A DNA stretch of 64,000 bases from Actinomadura sp. NAK00032 (GTDB taxonomy: Bacteria; Actinomycetota; Actinomycetes; Streptosporangiales; Streptosporangiaceae): the NCBI RefSeq assembly GCF_013364275.1, contig NZ_CP054932.1, positions 4,340,001 to 4,404,000 on the forward strand, read 5' to 3'. Below, piece by piece: positions 31,569 through 39,888 of the stretch; positions within the stretch are counted from its first letter, which is position 1; every line of letters starts with the position of its first letter. The translations under genes and the position numbers were made by a program. The notes beneath the pieces were generated by a model that was not told the origin of the DNA, did no database searches, and was given only the letters and a program-made list of their open reading frames with translations.

Positions 31569-32498
31569 ATGGCGAGCTCAGGGCGGCGGATGCGGGTCCT
31601 CGTGGCCGGGTGGCCGAGCTTCCTGCACGGTGAGGCCACGGCGGGCGACGTGCTGGCGATGGAGGCGGTGCGGCAGGGGCTGGCCGCGGCCGGGGTGGAG
31701 TGCGACCTGGCGTGGAGTCCCGTCTTCCGGCCGGGCGGCCTCGACCTCGACCACGCCGACCCCGCCGGCTACACGCACGTGGTGTTCGCGTGCGGGCCGC
31801 TGCGCGGGCCGCAGATCGAGGAGCTGCACCGCCGCTACGCGCGCTGCGTCCGCGTCGCCGCGGGCGTCTCGGTCGTCGACCCGGACGACCCCGCGGTCAC
31901 CGGGTTCGACGCCGTGCTGCCGCGCGACACGCCGGCGGCGGCGCCGCGGCACGACCTGGCGGCGCTGCCGGAGAGCCCGTCGGTGCCGGTCGTCGGGGTC
32001 GTCCTCGCGCCGGGCCAGCGGGAGTACGGGCCGCGGCGGCTGCACGACCGCCTCGCGCGGGAGCTGACGGGCTGGCTCGGCGCGCGCGGGTGCGCGCGGC
32101 TGCCGCTGGACACGCGCCTCGATCCGCGCGACTGGCGCACGTTCGGCACGGCCGCCGAGTTCGAGTCGGTGCTGCGCAGGCTCGACCTGGTGGTGACGAC
32201 CCGGCTGCACGGCCTCGTCCTGGCGCTGAAGAACGGGGTCCCGGCGCTGGCCGTGGACCCGGTCGGCGGCGGCGCGAAGGTGACCGCGCAGGCGCGGGCC
32301 TGGTCGTGGCCCGCCGTGCTGACCGTCCCCGAGCCGGCGGCGGGGCCGGGCCGGGAGGAGGAGCCGCTGCTGGACGCGGCCGAGCTGGACCGGTGGTGGG
32401 CGTGGGCGCTGTCGCCGGAGGGGGCCGGGCGGGCGGCGGCGGTCCGGGCGGACGGGAGCATGATCGGCGAGCTGCTGGACGTGCTCGGCGCGCGTTAA
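31569..32498 (+). CDS. Polysaccharide pyruvyl transferase family protein
   Basis: 309 residues with the GT-B-like fold of pyruvyl transferases (CsaB/WcaK type). The diagnostic element is TTRLHGLVLALKNGVPALAVDP (about 200-220), preceded by a VVGVVLAPGQREYG strand. Enzymes of this family put a pyruvate ketal on sugars of capsule or cell-wall polymers using PEP. It lies 1.5 kb from a large glycosyltransferase locus and may modify its product, but it is a separate transcription unit. ATG at 31569 chosen; an in-frame ATG at 31590 would start right at the first strand. Confidence 0.78.
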   Translation: MASSGRRMRVLVAGWPSFLHGEATAGDVLAMEAVRQGLAAAGVECDLAWSPVFRPGGLDLDHADPAGYTHVVFACGPLRGPQIEELHRRYARCVRVAAGVSVVDPDDPAVTGFDAVLPRDTPAAAPRHDLAALPESPSVPVVGVVLAPGQREYGPRRLHDRLARELTGWLGARGCARLPLDTRLDPRDWRTFGTAAEFESVLRRLDLVVTTRLHGLVLALKNGVPALAVDPVGGGAKVTAQARAWSWPAVLTVPEPAAGPGREEEPLLDAAELDRWWAWALSPEGAGRAAAVRADGSMIGELLDVLGAR

Positions 32499-32553
32499 GG
32501 ACCGGATATTTCGGGCAGTTTCTGCATTTCAGACGCAGGAAGGAGCGTCCGCC

Positions 32554-32955
32554 ATGCGGCATGAGGAGTTCATCGGACAGGTCCAGCACCGCGCCCACCT
32601 CTCCGGGCACGGCGAGGCCGAGCGGGCGACACGGGCCGTCCTGGAGACCCTCGGCGAACGGATACCCGAGGGGCTCGCCGACAACCTCGCGGCGCAGCTG
32701 CCGCACGAGATCGGCGAGCATCTGCGCCGGACGGAGGTCTACGGCGGCGCGGGAAGCGGCGAGCGGTTCGACCGGCACGACTTCATCGAGCGGATCGCGG
32801 TCCGCTCCGGTGCCGACGAGCCGCGCTCGGCCTACCTGGCCCGCGTCGTGCTGGAGGTGACCGACGAGGCGACCGAGGGGGCGGTGGCGGACAAGGTGCG
32901 GCACAGCCTCCCCGCGGATCTGCGGGACCTGGTCGCGGCCGGCCACAACGGCTGA
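32554..32955 (+). CDS. DUF2267 protein
   Basis: 133 residues matching the DUF2267 pattern: EEFIGQVQHRAHLSGHGEAERATRAVLETLGERI at the N-terminus, LAAQLPHEIGEHL, and a second similar half (FIERIAVRSG, AYLARVVLEVTDEATEGAV), i.e. two helical repeats. Its function is unknown; homologues are often in stress-related loci. GGAAGGAG precedes the ATG at 32554. Ends before a strong terminator shared with the convergent locus. Confidence 0.85.
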   Translation: MRHEEFIGQVQHRAHLSGHGEAERATRAVLETLGERIPEGLADNLAAQLPHEIGEHLRRTEVYGGAGSGERFDRHDFIERIAVRSGADEPRSAYLARVVLEVTDEATEGAVADKVRHSLPADLRDLVAAGHNG

Positions 32956-32978
32956 GCGCCGGGCCCGGCCCGCACGCC

Positions 32979-33024
32979 CGCGAGACGGCCGCGGGGGACT
33001 CCGCTTCCCCGCGGCCGTCTCGCG
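32979..33024. terminator. Perfect 18-bp bidirectional terminator hairpin
   Basis: CGCGAGACGGCCGCGGGG (32979-32996) pairs exactly with 33007-33024 across a ten-base loop; a further GCACG/CGTGC pair extends it past a two-base bulge. It sits between the stops of the DUF2267 gene (+) and the last gene of the ten-gene minus-strand glycan operon, so it marks the 3' end of both. Confidence 0.85.
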
Positions 33025-33035
33025 CGTGCGGCCCG

Positions 33036-33992
33036 TCAGGCGGGGCGGGCGACGAGCAGCTCCCGGCCGAACCACTCGATGGTGCCGCGCAGCCCCTCCT
33101 CGACCGTGATCTTCGGACGCCAGCCGAGCACGTCCTCGGCGAGGGCGGTGTCGGGGCGCCGGACGCGCGGGTCGTCCTGCGGCCGGTCGATGAACCGGAT
33201 CCGGGACGCCGAGCCCGTCAGGTCGATGATGTGCCGGGCGAGGTCGGCCATCGACACCTCGTAGGGGCTGCCGATGTTCACCGGCCCCGGGTGCCCGGAC
33301 AGCGCGAGCGCGAGGATGCCGCGGACGGTGTCGTCCACGTGGCAGATCGAGCGGGTCTGCGAGCCGTCGCCGGTGACGGTGAGGTCCTCGCCGGTCAGCG
33401 CCTGCCGCAGGAACGTCGGGACGGCGCGGCCGTCGTCGGGGCGCATCCGCGGCCCGTAGGTGTTGAAGATCCGCACGATCGCGGCGTCCAGGCCGCGGGC
33501 GTGCCGGAACGCCGAGGTCAGCGCCTCGCCGAACCGCTTCGCCTCGTCGTACACGCTGCGCGGGCCGACCGGGTTCACGTTGCCCCAGTACGACTCGGGC
33601 TGCGGGTGCACCAGCGGGTCCCCGTACACCTCCGAGGTGGAGGCGAGGACGAACCGGGCGCCCTTGGCCTCGGCGAGGTCCAGCGCGTGGCGGGTGCCCT
33701 GGCTGCCGACCTCCAGGGTCTGGATCGGGAACCGCAGGTAGTCGGCCGGCGAGGCGGCCGAGGCGAGGTGGAAGACGTAGCCGACCTCGCCGGGGACGCG
33801 CACCGGTTCGGTGAGGTCGCGCTTGAGGAACCGGAAGTCCCGCCGGCCCGCCAGGTGCGCGATGTTGCGGGACGTCCCGGTGAGCAGGTTGTCCATGCAC
33901 ACCACCGAGATCCCCTCGGCGAGCAGCGCCTCGCACAGGTGCGAGCCGAGGAAGCCGGACCCTCCGGTGACGACGGCGCGTGGATGTCTCAT
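33036..33992 (-). CDS. NAD-dependent epimerase/dehydratase, UDP-glucuronate-decarboxylase-like
   Basis: 318-residue short-chain sugar-nucleotide enzyme. NAD site GGSGFLGSHL (residues 10-19), catalytic YDEAKR (Tyr-x3-Lys), and the stretch NTYGPRMRPDDGRAVPTFLRQAL, which closely resembles UDP-xylose synthases. Likely reaction: UDP-glucuronate to UDP-xylose. It could instead make another sugar in this locus, but it does not resemble HldD. Start taken as the ATG at 33992, overlapping the GT9 stop as TGATG with AGGAGG five bases ahead; an ATG one codon earlier is possible. Last gene of the operon. Confidence 0.85.
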   Translation of the reverse strand: MRHPRAVVTGGSGFLGSHLCEALLAEGISVVCMDNLLTGTSRNIAHLAGRRDFRFLKRDLTEPVRVPGEVGYVFHLASAASPADYLRFPIQTLEVGSQGTRHALDLAEAKGARFVLASTSEVYGDPLVHPQPESYWGNVNPVGPRSVYDEAKRFGEALTSAFRHARGLDAAIVRIFNTYGPRMRPDDGRAVPTFLRQALTGEDLTVTGDGSQTRSICHVDDTVRGILALALSGHPGPVNIGSPYEVSMADLARHIIDLTGSASRIRFIDRPQDDPRVRRPDTALAEDVLGWRPKITVEEGLRGTIEWFGRELLVARPA

Positions 33993-34990
33993 CATTGCCT
34001 CCTCATCAGTTCACGCGGGTGCGTGCGGGCGGGCCGTGCGGGCGAGCACTGTGGGCGAGCACTGAGGGCGAGCACCGCCGCCGCGGCCTCGACGGCCTGG
34101 TCCGCGGAGATCTCCAGCAGTCCCGGGCAGGGCTCGCGCCCGTGCGGGTCGCCGCGGCGGCCCGCCCACAGGACGCGGTGCTCGGCGCGGCCCGGCGGGC
34201 CCCACCGGCTGGGCGGCGTCGGGCCGAACAGCAGCACCGACGGCGTGCGGAACGCGGTCGCCAGGTGCGCGACGCCGGTGTCGCCGCACACCACCAGCCG
34301 GGCGCCCGCGACGAGCGCGGCCAGCTCCGGCAGGGACGTGCGGCCGGACAGGTCGGCGGCCGGGTCCAGCCCGGCGAGCCCGGCCACCCGGCGCGCGAGC
34401 GCGGTCTCGCCGCGGCCGCCGGTGACGACGACGCGCTCGCCGCGGTCCCGCAGCGCCGCCGCGACCGCCGCGAACCGCTCGGCGGGCCAGCGCCGCGCCG
34501 GGAACGCGGCGCCGGGGTGGACGACGGCGGCGCCCGGCGCGGGCGAGGCCGCGGCCGGGGCCGGCAGGTCCAGCTCGCGCGGGTCGGCGCGGAACCCGTA
34601 CCAGGCGGCGAGCCGGCACCAGCGCGCCACCTCGTGCTCGGCGCGGTCCCACGCCGGGCCGCCGGCGTGCCCCGCGGCGGGGCAGCCGAACGCCAGCAGC
34701 CGGCCGGGCTCCAGGGCCGCGAGCAGCCGGTGGCTCCGCGGCCCTGACCCGTGCAGGTTGACGGCGGCGTCCACCGGGCCGGCGGCGCGGAGCGGGGCGT
34801 CCAGGCCGTCCGCCGGGAGGACGTCGTCGACCGCGCCGGTCGCGCGGGCCAGCGGGCCGAGCACCGCGGGCGCCGCGAGCGTGATCCGGGCGTCCGGCAG
34901 CCCGCGCCGCAGCGCCCGCAGCGCGGGCACGGCGGTGAGCAGGTCGCCGAGCCCGAGGGCGCGCAGCACCAGCGCGCGGCGGGCCGTCAC
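33992..34990 (-). CDS. Glycosyltransferase family 9 (heptosyltransferase-like)
   Basis: 332 residues, GT-B fold of the ADP-heptose:LPS heptosyltransferase family. It starts RALVLRALGLGDLLTAVPALRAL (the phosphate-loop region) and has the donor site VVCGDTGVAHLATAF and PSVLLFGPTPPSRWGP near the C-terminus. It probably transfers a heptose from the nucleotide sugar made by the neighbouring GmhA/HldE/HAD enzymes. GTG start at 34990 overlaps the SDR stop (GTGA). One of two GT9 genes in the operon. Confidence 0.85.
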   Translation of the reverse strand: MTARRALVLRALGLGDLLTAVPALRALRRGLPDARITLAAPAVLGPLARATGAVDDVLPADGLDAPLRAAGPVDAAVNLHGSGPRSHRLLAALEPGRLLAFGCPAAGHAGGPAWDRAEHEVARWCRLAAWYGFRADPRELDLPAPAAASPAPGAAVVHPGAAFPARRWPAERFAAVAAALRDRGERVVVTGGRGETALARRVAGLAGLDPAADLSGRTSLPELAALVAGARLVVCGDTGVAHLATAFRTPSVLLFGPTPPSRWGPPGRAEHRVLWAGRRGDPHGREPCPGLLEISADQAVEAAAAVLALSARPQCSPARPARTHPRELMRRQ

Positions 34991-35664
34991 GGCCACGACG
35001 GCTCCTGCGAGGGGCAGACGACGAGTTCGCGCACCTCGCACCCGGCCGGCTGCGCGAGTGCGAACGCGATCGCCTCCGCGACGTTCTCGGGCCGGTTCAG
35101 CTTGGCGTCCGCGCCCGGCTTGTACTGGTCGGGGCGGCCGTCGAAGAACGCGGTGTCCATCCCGCCCGGCACGATCATCGTGACGCCGACGCGCCCGGCC
35201 GTCTCGGCGGCGAGCGCCCGGGTGAACCCGACGACCCCGAACTTGGACGCGCAGTAGGCGGTGGCGTCCGGCAGCGCCCGGAACCCGAGCGTGGACGCGA
35301 CCGTGACGATCCGCCCGTGCGGCTCGTTCTCCAGGTAGGGGAGCGCGGCGCGGGCGACGGCGGCGGTGCCGAGCAGGTTCACCTGCACGACCCGCTCCCA
35401 GTCCTCGGCGGGGACCTCGCACAGCGTCCCGCACGCGTCGATGCCGGCGGCGGTCACGACGGCGTTCAGCCCGCCGGCGGCGCGCGCCAGCCCGTGCACG
35501 GCGCGCTCGGCGCACCGCCGGTCGGCGAGGTCGGCCTGCATGTGCTCGAAGTCGTCCTTCGGGGGGTGCCGGTCGAGGATCAGGGGCCGTCCGCCGCCGT
35601 CGGCGACCTTGCGCGCGACGGCCGCGCCGAGCCCGGATGCGCCTCCGGTGATGAGCACGTTCAT
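34987..35664 (-). CDS. Short-chain dehydrogenase/reductase
   Basis: 225 residues, classical SDR: NAD(P) site TGGASGLG (residues 6-13), VTAAGI, and catalytic Ser plus YCASK in the order expected. Substrate unknown; in this setting it may oxidise or reduce a sugar carbon, for example a heptose or its nucleotide derivative. The ATG at 35664 overlaps the hldE stop (ATGA) and the stop overlaps the GT9 start, so it is firmly within the operon. Confidence 0.85.
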   Translation of the reverse strand: MNVLITGGASGLGAAVARKVADGGGRPLILDRHPPKDDFEHMQADLADRRCAERAVHGLARAAGGLNAVVTAAGIDACGTLCEVPAEDWERVVQVNLLGTAAVARAALPYLENEPHGRIVTVASTLGFRALPDATAYCASKFGVVGFTRALAAETAGRVGVTMIVPGGMDTAFFDGRPDQYKPGADAKLNRPENVAEAIAFALAQPAGCEVRELVVCPSQEPSWP

Positions 35665-37058
35665 GACGCGGTTCCCTTCTTCGTGGACAGCAGGCGCGTG
35701 GTGGAGCGCCCTTCCAGCAGGGGCAGCAGGACGATCTCGCCGTCGTGGGCCCGGACCGTCTCGGCCTCGGGCAGCGTGGTCCCGGCGTAGTCGGCGCCCT
35801 TCACCCACACGTCGGGGCGCAGCCGCTCCAGCAGCGGCGCCGGGGTGTCGTCGTCGAACACCACCGCGGCGTCGACGTCGCTGAGCGCCTCCAGCACCCG
35901 GACCCGGTCGGCGGCCGGCGTCACCGGCCGCGTCGGCCCCTTGCGGCGCCGGACGGACGCGTCGGAGTTGACGCAGACGATCAGGCAGTCGCCGAGCCGC
36001 CGCGCCTGCTGGAGCAGGCTGACGTGCCCGGCGTGCAGCAGGTCGAAGCAGCCGCCGGTCGCCACCACCGTCCCGCCCGCGCGCCGCGTCCGCTCGACGA
36101 TGTCCCAGGCGTCCTCGCCGCGCTCGGGCACGAGCCGGGCGGTCCCCGTCTCGGCCAGCTGCGCCGACAGCGCCGCGGCGGCCCCCGCCCGGACGAACTC
36201 CGACGCCCGGTTGACGCCCTCGGTGACGGCGGCGGTGAGCGCCGCGCCGTCGGCGAGCGCGCCGGCCGCCCCGGCGGCGAAGCTGTCGCCCGCGCCGCAC
36301 GAGTCGCCCCGCGCGGGCCGGGCGGGCGCGAGGAACGGCGCCTCGGACCCGTCGCACAGCAGCGCGCCGTCCGCGCCGAGCGTGACGGCGACGCCCTCGA
36401 TGCCCCAGGCGCGGCCGAGGTGGCGGCCGCGCCGGCCGGCCGCCGCCAGCCCGAACCCGGCGATGTCGGCGCCGTCCGCGGCGGCCAGCCGCGCCGCCTC
36501 CTGCTCGTTCGGGGTGAGCAGCCGGACGCCGGGGACCGGCGGCTCCCCGCGCGGGTGCGGGTCCCAGACGACCGGGACGTCCGCCGGCAGCGCGCCGAGC
36601 AGCGACCGGACGGCCCGGTGCCGGGTGACGCCGCGGCCGTAGTCGGCGACCAGCACGGCGCCGGCCCCCGCGATCGCGTCGGTGACGCGCGGACCGACGG
36701 GCCCGTCGAGGGCCTGCCCTTCCCCGGCGTCCAGGCGCGCCACCGACTGCCCTCCGGACCGGATGCGCAGCTTGCAGGGCGTCCCGCCGTGCAGGTGGAA
36801 CGCGGCGACCTCCAGGTGCCGCTCCAGCATCGCGCGCAGCCGCCGCCCCGGCTCGTCGTCGGCGAGCGCCGTGACGAGCACGACCTCCCGCCCGTCGGCG
36901 GCCGCGAGCAGCGCGGCGAGGCCGGCGCCGCCGGGGCGGGGCAGCTCCTCGGCCCCCTCCACGACGGGGACGGGCGCGTCCGGGCACAGCCGGCTGCTGG
37001 TGCCGACGATGTCGATGTCGAGCAGGACGTCGCCGACCACCACGAGTGGCGCGGTCAT
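35661..37058 (-). CDS. hldE: Bifunctional heptose 7-phosphate kinase / heptose 1-phosphate adenylyltransferase
   Basis: 465 residues (E. coli HldE has 477). The N-terminal ribokinase domain (1-310) has TPNEQEA and the catalytic GAGDSF loop (D258). The C-terminal nucleotidyltransferase domain (about 325-465) has GCFDLLHAGH (HAGH at 342-345) and WVKGADY. Together they phosphorylate D-glycero-beta-D-manno-heptose 7-phosphate at C1 and, after the 7-phosphate is removed, add AMP to give ADP-heptose. AAGGAGG lies before the ATG at 37058; a 15-base gap to gmhA is the only non-overlapping junction in the operon. Confidence 0.93.
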   Translation of the reverse strand: MTAPLVVVGDVLLDIDIVGTSSRLCPDAPVPVVEGAEELPRPGGAGLAALLAAADGREVVLVTALADDEPGRRLRAMLERHLEVAAFHLHGGTPCKLRIRSGGQSVARLDAGEGQALDGPVGPRVTDAIAGAGAVLVADYGRGVTRHRAVRSLLGALPADVPVVWDPHPRGEPPVPGVRLLTPNEQEAARLAAADGADIAGFGLAAAGRRGRHLGRAWGIEGVAVTLGADGALLCDGSEAPFLAPARPARGDSCGAGDSFAAGAAGALADGAALTAAVTEGVNRASEFVRAGAAAALSAQLAETGTARLVPERGEDAWDIVERTRRAGGTVVATGGCFDLLHAGHVSLLQQARRLGDCLIVCVNSDASVRRRKGPTRPVTPAADRVRVLEALSDVDAAVVFDDDTPAPLLERLRPDVWVKGADYAGTTLPEAETVRAHDGEIVLLPLLEGRSTTRLLSTKKGTAS

Positions 37059-37073
37059 GGCGCCTCCTTCCGC

Positions 37074-37679
37074 TCAGGCATGGCTGACTCCGAGCGCCTC
37101 GTCCACCACCCCGCACAGCAGGTGGATCGCCGCGAGGTGGATCTCCTGGACGGTCGAGGTGGTCCCGGCCTCCACGGTGACCGCGTCGTCGCACGCCGCG
37201 GCGAGCGGGTTCGGGCCGGGCCCGGTGACCGCCCAGGCCGCCATCCCGAGCCGCCGGGCGCGGTGCGCCGCCGCGATCACGTTGGGGCTGCGGCCGCTGG
37301 TCGACAGGCACACCAGCACGTCCCCGGGGCGGCCGTGCGCCTGCACCTGCCGCTCGAAGACGTTCACCGCGCCGTAGTCGTTGCCGATCGCGGTGACCGA
37401 GGAGGTGTCGCCGTGCAGCGGGATCGCCGACAGCGGGCACCGCTCGCTCTCGAACCGGCCGACCAGCTCGGCGGTCAGGTGCTGCGCCTCGGCGGCGCTG
37501 CCGCCGTTGCCGCAGGCCAGCAGCCGCCCGCCGCCGCGCAGCACGCGGGCGAGGCGGCGCCCCCAGCCGTCGAGGACGGGCACCTGGTCGCGGAACAGCA
37601 GGGCCGCCTCGGCGAGCGCCTCCAGCCGCCGGTCGTGGACGGTGGACGTGCGGGTCCCGATCCCCGGCTGCGCGGTCAC
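37074..37679 (-). CDS. gmhA: Sedoheptulose 7-phosphate isomerase
   Basis: 201 residues, one SIS domain. It isomerises sedoheptulose 7-phosphate to D-glycero-D-manno-heptose 7-phosphate, the entry step to ADP-heptose. The phosphate loop GNGGSAAEAQHLTAEL also carries the zinc-ligand His and Glu; SLSTSGRSPNV-like segment CLSTSGRSPNV and QEIHLAAIHLLCG hold the remaining GmhA-specific residues. GTG start at 37679 overlaps the glycosyltransferase stop (GTGA). Its presence beside hldE confirms a dedicated heptose supply. Confidence 0.92.
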   Translation of the reverse strand: MTAQPGIGTRTSTVHDRRLEALAEAALLFRDQVPVLDGWGRRLARVLRGGGRLLACGNGGSAAEAQHLTAELVGRFESERCPLSAIPLHGDTSSVTAIGNDYGAVNVFERQVQAHGRPGDVLVCLSTSGRSPNVIAAAHRARRLGMAAWAVTGPGPNPLAAACDDAVTVEAGTTSTVQEIHLAAIHLLCGVVDEALGVSHA

Positions 37680-38896
37680 GCGGCCACCTCCGTCAGCGCG
37701 GCGGCGTGCCGGTACACCTCGGCGGTGTCGGCGGCGACGCGCGCCCACGAGTAGCGGCCGCGGGCCCGGTCGCCCGCGGCGGACCCCATCGCGGCGCGCC
37801 GGGCCGGATCGTCCAGCAGCGCCCGGACCGCGGCGGCCGCCGCCTCCGGGTCGCGCGGCGGGACGAGCGTGCCGGTGACGCCGTCGACGACCGTGTCGAG
37901 GTGCCCGCCGACGGCGCTCGCCACCACCGGCACCCCGCAGGCCATCGCCTCGAGCGGCACCATGCCGAACGGCTCGTACCAGGGGAGCGTGGCGACCAGG
38001 CCCGCCGACCGCAGCAGCGGCGGCACCTCGGCGCGGCCGAGCCGGCCGAGGAACTCCACCCGGTCTGCCACGCCGGCGTCCCGCGCGACGCGCCGCAGCC
38101 GCCGCACCTCGGGGTCGCCGTCCAGGTCGCCGCGGGGCGGCCCGCCGGCGACGGCCAGCACGGTGCCGGGCAGGTGCGCGAGCGCGCGGACGGCGGTGTC
38201 GACGCCCTTGCGCTCGACGAGCCGGGACAGCACCACGATGCGGTCCGCGCCGGCGTCCCCGCCGTCCCCGGGGCCGCCGGGGGCGAACAGGCCGAGGTCC
38301 ACCCCGCACGGCACCACCCGGACCCGGTCGCGGGGCACGCCCATCGCGGCCAGCTCGGCGACCTCGTCGGAGCAGGTGGCGATGACGGCCTCGGCGGCGC
38401 GCCCGATCGCGCGCTCCAGCCGGACGCGGGAGGCGGGGCTGGTGTCCTTGCCGCCCTGGTGGCGGCGCTTGACGGTGCCGAGCGCGTGGTAGGTCTGCAC
38501 GACCGGCAGGCGCCGCGCCCCCGGCGCCTGAGCGGCCTGGACCGCGGCGAGGCCGCTCATCCAGAAGTGGGCGTGCGCGACGTCGGGCGGGTCGGCGGCC
38601 CAGCGCCGCTCCAGGTACGTCCCGAAGTCGTGCATCCACGGCAGCAGCTCGTCCTTGGCGATGCGCTCGGGCGGCCCCGCCGGGACGTGCTCGACCGCGA
38701 CGCCGGGCGCGAGCCGCACCCGGTCCGGCGGGCCGGGGGCGTCGCGCCGCGTGTAGACGGTCACGTAGTGCCCCTGGCGGCCGAGCTCGGTGGCCAGTTC
38801 CGCGACGAACACGTTCTGCCCGCCGCCGTCCGCCCCGCCCAGTCCGCCGTCGGCGGCCAGCGGGCTGGCGTGCTCGGAGATCATGGCTATTCTCAT
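37676..38896 (-). CDS. Glycosyltransferase family 4
   Basis: 406 residues, GT-B fold. N-terminal domain begins MRIAMISEHASPLA with a glycine-rich acceptor loop (GGLGGADGGGQNVFV) like sucrose/trehalose-phosphate synthase-type GT4 enzymes; the donor-binding signature EPFGMVPLEAMACGVPVV is at about 305-325. Retaining transferase, donor unknown. A perfect AGGAGG precedes the ATG at 38896, which overlaps the upstream stop (ATGA). Confidence 0.88.
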   Translation of the reverse strand: MRIAMISEHASPLAADGGLGGADGGGQNVFVAELATELGRQGHYVTVYTRRDAPGPPDRVRLAPGVAVEHVPAGPPERIAKDELLPWMHDFGTYLERRWAADPPDVAHAHFWMSGLAAVQAAQAPGARRLPVVQTYHALGTVKRRHQGGKDTSPASRVRLERAIGRAAEAVIATCSDEVAELAAMGVPRDRVRVVPCGVDLGLFAPGGPGDGGDAGADRIVVLSRLVERKGVDTAVRALAHLPGTVLAVAGGPPRGDLDGDPEVRRLRRVARDAGVADRVEFLGRLGRAEVPPLLRSAGLVATLPWYEPFGMVPLEAMACGVPVVASAVGGHLDTVVDGVTGTLVPPRDPEAAAAAVRALLDDPARRAAMGSAAGDRARGRYSWARVAADTAEVYRHAAALTEVAA

Positions 38897-39888
38897 CGCG
38901 TTACCTCCTGGAGAGTTCGCCGCCAGTCGCGCAGGAAGCGCGGCAGGCCGTAGCGCTCGACGGCGTAGGCCCGCGCCTCCTTGCCCATCTGGCGGGCACG
39001 CGGCGGGTCGGCGGCCAGGGTCCGCGCGGCCTCCGCCAGGGCGGCGACCCGCGTGGACAGCACCCCGGCCTCCGGCGGCACCGCCTCGACCGCCTCGGTG
39101 GTGGCCAGCGCCACCACCGGCAGGCCGAGCATCATGGCCTCGATCAGGGCGAGGCCGAGCGAGGTCCACCGGTAGGGGTGGACGTAGACGCGGCGGCGGG
39201 CGAGCTCCTCGTGCATCCTCGCCTGCGGCAGGTCCTCGAAGGTCCACAGCGACTCCGGGGGGATGCCGAGGCGCTCGGGGACGCCGGCGACGTTCATGCC
39301 GAACAGGTCGAGGGGGACGGCCGCGGCGAGCTCGGGGAGCAGGTCGGTGCCCGCGACGCGGCCGCGGCGCAGCGGGTCGTTGATGACGACGCCGGCGCGG
39401 GGCATGTCGGCGGTGCACCGGTAGCCGGGGTCGACGACGCCGTGCTCGATGACCAGGGCCGGGGCCCGGCCGCAGTTCCAGAACAGCCGGTTGAAGTGGG
39501 TGACGTGCACGACCGGGATGTCGGCGCGGTCGTGCAGGAAGTGCCGGCTGTCGGGCACGACCTCCTCGGGGAGCCCGGCGTCGGCGGGCGTCCGGCGCGG
39601 GGTGTCGTGCTCGACGTAGACGGCGGGGACGTCGCGTCCGGGGCGCCGGCCGAGCCATTCCTCCGCCAGCCGCAGCTCGTGGGGGCGCTGGAGCACGACG
39701 GCGTCCACGTGCTCGTGGCGGAGCCGCTCGGGCGGCACCTCCACCGCCCGGTCGGGCCAGGTGAAGGTGTCGGGCCGCCCCCGGCCGTCCGGCCCGCGGC
39801 CGGGGACGACGGGGACGAGCGTGGTCTGCGGTCCGTGCACGAACGACGTCGCCCACGAGCCGTGCACGTGCCACATCAGGACTCTCAT
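38893..39888 (-). CDS. Glycosyltransferase (GT-B fold)
   Basis: 331 residues. Starts MRVLMWHVHGSWATSFVHG and ends with the donor-binding region HPYRWTSLGLALIEAMMLGLPVVALAT, typical of GT1/GT4-type transferases, with a C-terminal helix (YGLPRFLRDWRRTL). The family of this exact type recurs in actinobacterial glycan loci; sugar and acceptor are unknown. ATG at 39888 overlaps the GT9 stop (ATGA). Confidence 0.83.
   Translation of the reverse strand: MRVLMWHVHGSWATSFVHGPQTTLVPVVPGRGPDGRGRPDTFTWPDRAVEVPPERLRHEHVDAVVLQRPHELRLAEEWLGRRPGRDVPAVYVEHDTPRRTPADAGLPEEVVPDSRHFLHDRADIPVVHVTHFNRLFWNCGRAPALVIEHGVVDPGYRCTADMPRAGVVINDPLRRGRVAGTDLLPELAAAVPLDLFGMNVAGVPERLGIPPESLWTFEDLPQARMHEELARRRVYVHPYRWTSLGLALIEAMMLGLPVVALATTEAVEAVPPEAGVLSTRVAALAEAARTLAADPPRARQMGKEARAYAVERYGLPRFLRDWRRTLQEVTR

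Noticed and set aside
33036..33992. HldD (ADP-heptose 6-epimerase) identity for the extended SDR
   Set aside because: NTYGPRMRPDDGRAVPTF and the N-terminal GGSGFLGSHL resemble UDP-glucuronate decarboxylases, not HldD.
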